DNA of 64,000 nucleotides from Lysobacter firmicutimachus (lineage in GTDB: Bacteria; Pseudomonadota; Gammaproteobacteria; Xanthomonadales; Xanthomonadaceae): NCBI RefSeq assembly GCF_037027445.1, contig NZ_JBANDL010000002.1, positions 1,426,001 to 1,490,000 of the forward strand. Reading direction: 5' to 3'. The notes under the pieces were generated by a model that had not been told where the DNA came from, ran no database searches, and saw nothing but the letters and a program-made list of their open reading frames with translations. Positions within the stretch are counted from its first letter, which is position 1; each line of letters starts with the position of its first letter. The position numbers and the translations under genes are program-made. Below, in pieces: positions 61,233 through 64,000 of this stretch.

Positions 61233-62236
61233 CGTGGTGTGGCCGAAGTCAGCGGGCAGTGGCGGGAAAGCGTCGCGGCGGCACGCGCGGGCAGGGGCGA
61301 AGCGGGAGGGGGATCGAGCGGGTGAAGTTCCGGGCGCGACGGCAAGTCCGCCGGCAGGCGCAGGCCGCGCACCAGGCCGATGCGTTCGCAGCCGCGCAAC
61401 AGCCACCAGCCCGGGTCCCACTCGCCCGGATACAGCCCCAGCCGCGCCGAATCCGGAAAAGCGTGGTGGTTGTTGTGCCAGCACTCGCCCATGGTCAGCA
61501 GCGACACGAAGCGCACGTTGCGGCCCTGCACTGCGGCGCCGCGCACTTCGTGGTGCATGCCGCCGTGGTTGTGGGCGAAGTAGCCGATCAGCCAATGGCC
61601 GAACACGCCGGCGACCACGCGCGCGCACACGCCCCAGAACACCCAGCCCCAGCCGCCGACGGCGAAGAAGGCCAGCGCCCAGGGCAGGTGCTGCAGCATC
61701 CAGGTGCGCTGCAGGAAGCGATAGAAACGATCGCCGGCGATGCGCGGCTCCAGCTCGATCCGCGGCGGATCGTCCAGGCGCAGTTCGCAGTGCAATTGCC
61801 ACCAAGCATCGATCAGCCACGGGCGGCGATGGGCGAGGTAGTCGTGGCAGTCGGGCAGGCGCTGGGCGTAATCGCGCAGATCGTGGGTGCGGACCAGGCC
61901 GATCGGCCCGGCCAGGCCGACCTGCACCCCGCAATACACCAGCAGGTATTCGAACCACTTCGGGCAGGCGAAGCTGTCGTGGATCAGCTTGCGGTGCATG
62001 CCCAGGGAATGTCCCAGCAGCAGCACCGTCGCGGTGGCGACGACGAACAGGGCGAACGCGCCCCAGCTGAAGGTCAGCGCGCCGCCGACGATCGCGCCCA
62101 GCGCCATGACCGAGAGCCACAGCGAGCGGATCGGCTCCCAGACCACCCGCCCTTCGCTGACGCTGGCGATGCTGGCGCGGGCATCGGCCTGCGGGCGGAC
62201 CCGGTGCGCGTCGAGACTGACCGGCAATGCGTGCAT
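61229..62236 (-). CDS. Acyl-CoA/fatty acid desaturase-like membrane protein
   Basis: 335-residue inner-membrane protein of the acyl-CoA delta-9 desaturase type. His clusters: GHSLGMHRKLIHDSF (HX4H), the VRTHDLRDYAQR region in place of the usual HRxHH, HNHGGMHHEVRG and ECWHNNHHAFPDSAR (HNNHH). The altered second box suggests a divergent subfamily. Start at 62236 with GGAGAGG upstream. First gene of a two-gene operon with the SRPBCC membrane protein; an AT-rich operator lies 56-80 bases ahead of it. Confidence 0.82.
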   Translation of the reverse strand: MHALPVSLDAHRVRPQADARASIASVSEGRVVWEPIRSLWLSVMALGAIVGGALTFSWGAFALFVVATATVLLLGHSLGMHRKLIHDSFACPKWFEYLLVYCGVQVGLAGPIGLVRTHDLRDYAQRLPDCHDYLAHRRPWLIDAWWQLHCELRLDDPPRIELEPRIAGDRFYRFLQRTWMLQHLPWALAFFAVGGWGWVFWGVCARVVAGVFGHWLIGYFAHNHGGMHHEVRGAAVQGRNVRFVSLLTMGECWHNNHHAFPDSARLGLYPGEWDPGWWLLRGCERIGLVRGLRLPADLPSRPELHPLDPPPASPLPARAAATLSRHCPLTSATPR

Positions 62237-62291
62237 GACCTCTCCCTGTCCTGGACGGCGGCGCGGGCGGCGCCCGGCGATCAATGGATCA

Positions 62292-62316
62292 GCAATTAAC
62301 TAATTTGCTAAATATT
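62292..62316. promoter_or_regulatory. AT-rich operator before the desaturase operon
   Basis: Second copy of the ArsR-gene operator (18 of 20 core bases identical). It lies upstream of the minus-strand desaturase gene and 67 bases before the divergent AraC gene, so it could affect either. Confidence 0.65.
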
Positions 62317-62382
62317 TCGACGCCAGCGGACCCTGCCGTCAAGCACGTGCCGACGAACGGTCGCGGCGGCTAAGCTCGATCG

Positions 62383-63258
62383 ATGTCCGCGACCCGTTTC
62401 GCCCATGGGGTTTTCCTAGGCCGCTGCGATCTGCGCCGCGAGGCCGGGGGGTTCAGTTTCGCCGAACTGTCGCCGACCGTGCCCGAGGCGCAGGTCCAGA
62501 CCCACCGCCACGACGATGCGCATTACGTGCTGCTGCTGGACGGCGTCTATCTCAGCAGCGCGCGTGGCGCACCGGCGTTGTGCCGCGGTCCGGCGCTGAT
62601 CTACAACCCGCCCGGCACCACTCATCGCGATTGCTTCCGCAGCGAGCACGGGCGATTTTTCACCCTGACCGTGTCGGCGACGCGCGAGCGCGAACTCGGC
62701 GCGGCGTTGAGCCTGCCGGCGCAGCCGCTGTGGCAGGACGACGCGGCCGCGCTGTTGCCGGCGCTGCGCCTGCTGGCCGCCTGCCGCGCCTGGGACGAGG
62801 CGGCGGCCTTGAGCGGCGAGGCGTTGAGCTGGGAGCTGCTGGCCCACACCGGACGACTGGCGCTGGAACGCAGCCTGCGCCCGGCGGGCTGGTTGCGGCG
62901 GGTGCGCGAACAGCTGCGCGACGAATGCGCGCGGCCGCTGCGCATCGCCGACCTGGCGCGCGCCGCCGGCGTGCATCCGGTGCACCTGGCGCGCGAGTTC
63001 CGCCGCCACTACCGCTGCGCGCCCGGCGACTACCTGCGGCGCCTGCGCCTGGAGCGCGCGCTGAGCGCGCTGGCCGACCCGCGCCTGCCGCTGGCCGAGG
63101 TCGCCGCGCAGGCCGGTTACGCCGACGCCGCGCATCTGGGCCACGCCTTCCGCCGCGGTTACGGCCTGACCCCGGGCGATTACCGGCGGCTGCGCGCGGC
63201 GTTGCTGCCGCGCGCGCAGGTTGCGCGCAGACAATCGCGCGCCGCCGCGCCGGGCTAA
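62383..63258 (+). CDS. AraC family transcriptional regulator
   Basis: 291-residue regulator. The N-terminal half is a cupin-type sensor (VQTHRHDDAHYVLLLDG, IYNPPGTTHRDCF) and the C-terminal ~100 residues hold two helix-turn-helix units (RIADLARAAGVHPVHLAREF and PLAEVAAQAGYADAAHLGHAF) ending PGDYRRLR, all typical of AraC. Inducer unknown. It precedes a serine hydrolase gene by 30 bases and may be co-transcribed with it. Confidence 0.9.
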   Translation: MSATRFAHGVFLGRCDLRREAGGFSFAELSPTVPEAQVQTHRHDDAHYVLLLDGVYLSSARGAPALCRGPALIYNPPGTTHRDCFRSEHGRFFTLTVSATRERELGAALSLPAQPLWQDDAAALLPALRLLAACRAWDEAAALSGEALSWELLAHTGRLALERSLRPAGWLRRVREQLRDECARPLRIADLARAAGVHPVHLAREFRRHYRCAPGDYLRRLRLERALSALADPRLPLAEVAAQAGYADAAHLGHAFRRGYGLTPGDYRRLRAALLPRAQVARRQSRAAAPG

Positions 63259-63288
63259 TCTGCCGGCCGGACAACAGGATCGGAATCG

Positions 63289-64000
63289 ATGGCCGCGAAA
63301 GTGAGTGGATGGACGGTGACCGTCGGGCTGGCGGTCGGACTGGCGTGGGCGGCGGCGGGACAGGCCGCACCGGTCGCGCCGCAGTGGCGCGAGCTGGACG
63401 CGGCGCTGCAGCGCGGCGACTACCAGCAGATCACCAGCGTGTTGATCGCCCGCGACGGGCGCCTGGTCTACGAGGGCTACTTCCGCGGCAGCGACGCGCA
63501 GACCCGGCACGACACCCGTTCGGCGACCAAGACCGTCACCGGCATGCTGGCCGGGCTGGCGATCGCCGACGGCCGCATTCCTTCGGTGCAGGCGCCGGTG
63601 CTGCCCTGGCTCGGCGCCGGAAGGACGATCCAGAACCCCGACCCACGCAAGCAGGCGATCAGCGTCGAGGACCTGCTGACCATGAGCTCGGCGCTGGAGT
63701 GCGACGATTGGAATACCTGGTCGCGCGGCAACGAGGAGCGCATGTACCTGATCGAGGATTGGGTCGGCTTCTACCTGGACTTGCCGATCCAGGGCTACCC
63801 GGCCTGGATGCCGAAGCCGGCCGATTCGCCGCACGGACGCAGCTTTCGCTACTGCACCGCCGGCGTCACCGCGCTCGGCGCGGCGGTCCAGGCCGCGGTC
63901 GGCCGGCCGCTGCAGGACTATGCGCGCGAGCGGCTGTTCGCGCCGCTGGGCATCGAGGCGCCGCAATGGCAGTTCTCGCCGCTGGGCCTGGCCCAGGGCG
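63289..64000 (+). CDS. Serine hydrolase (class C beta-lactamase-like), 3' end missing
   Basis: Exported serine hydrolase, cut by the window edge after 237 residues. Signal peptide around residues 5-27 ([17 protein letters not shown]). The nucleophile motif SATK is Ser78-Lys81 and a YxN-like motif appears as RSFRYCTAG, with Cys where classical class C enzymes have Ala or Ser and Thr in the Asn position. Relatives are esterases, D-amino-acid peptidases or penicillin-binding proteins rather than true beta-lactamases. Start at 63289 after an ACAGGAT ribosome site. Confidence 0.82.
   Translation, partial: MAAKVSGWTVTVGLAVGLAWAAAGQAAPVAPQWRELDAALQRGDYQQITSVLIARDGRLVYEGYFRGSDAQTRHDTRSATKTVTGMLAGLAIADGRIPSVQAPVLPWLGAGRTIQNPDPRKQAISVEDLLTMSSALECDDWNTWSRGNEERMYLIEDWVGFYLDLPIQGYPAWMPKPADSPHGRSFRYCTAGVTALGAAVQAAVGRPLQDYARERLFAPLGIEAPQWQFSPLGLAQG

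Noticed and set aside
62416..63966. A 516-codon minus-strand frame over the AraC and serine hydrolase genes
   Set aside because: Shadow composition; the plus strand gives an AraC helix-turn-helix and a Ser-x-x-Lys hydrolase.
63289..64000. True class C beta-lactamase
   Set aside because: The SxxK motif is present but the YxN position reads YCT and the KTG region is outside the window, so only a general serine hydrolase call is justified.

Overview
The window is a very GC-rich bacterial chromosome segment that looks like Xanthomonadaceae, most likely Lysobacter or a close relative. The folC-SPOR-cvpA-purF order, an Ax21-type outer membrane protein, the numerous TonB receptors and lipoproteins, and a REP-like repeat (core GTAGGAGCGGCGT) all fit this. 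The genus is my inference. No tRNA, rRNA, insertion sequence, integrase, CRISPR array or replication origin was seen.

Layout. 1-8.5 kb is core metabolism: folC (cut by the left edge), a twin-SPOR protein, cvpA, purF, a ferritin-like DUF455 protein and a DPP IV-like S9 peptidase. 8.5-12.3 kb is a lower-GC island of small genes (L7/L12-like, DUF416, SUKH/SMI1-KNR4, a Cys-rich mini-protein and a broken copy of it, several unknowns) that resembles an orphan immunity-gene array. 12.7-24.9 kb is envelope and metal biology: a TonB receptor, an LprI-like lipoprotein, lpxH, gltX, zur, a MarR-MFS pair, a ZnuD-like zinc receptor divergent from a MerC-like membrane protein across a clear Zur box, ribosomal protein bTHX and an Ax21-like porin. 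25-30 kb holds a DUF6348-like gene coupled to an M19 dipeptidase, then divergent hutI and hutF. 30-37 kb has DNA alkylation repair (ogt overlapping an AdaA/AlkA fusion), an NPP-type phosphodiesterase lipoprotein, an aspartyl protease and a secreted AHL-lactonase-like enzyme. 37-45 kb has a TetR gene divergent from hutU, a MATE pump and several small envelope or enzyme genes ending in a CsgG-family protein. 45-52 kb is accessory: an orphan OLD-like AAA ATPase, a LysR-oxidoreductase pair, two coupled GNATs (the second resembling streptothricin acetyltransferase) and an overlapping radical SAM plus DNA-methylase/nucleotidyltransferase operon. 52-55 kb carries nadV and a NadM-Nudix fusion (nicotinamide to NAD salvage). 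56-64 kb has an S4 protein, an enoyl reductase, MAPEG and GIY-YIG genes, then two fatty-acid desaturases around an ArsR regulator with matching AT-rich operators, an AraC regulator and a serine hydrolase cut by the right edge.

How genes work together. Zur (18.5 kb) very probably represses the zinc receptor/MerC pair through the palindrome at 23.25 kb. HutU, HutI and HutF are consecutive or branch enzymes of the five-step histidine route, yet hutU lies about 8 kb from hutF. NadV makes NMN and the NadM-Nudix protein makes NAD. The ArsR protein probably controls itself and the desaturase-SRPBCC operon. The best candidate for an undescribed system is the radical SAM/methylase-NTase pair at 49.9-52.1 kb, followed by the small-gene island at 8.5-12.3 kb.
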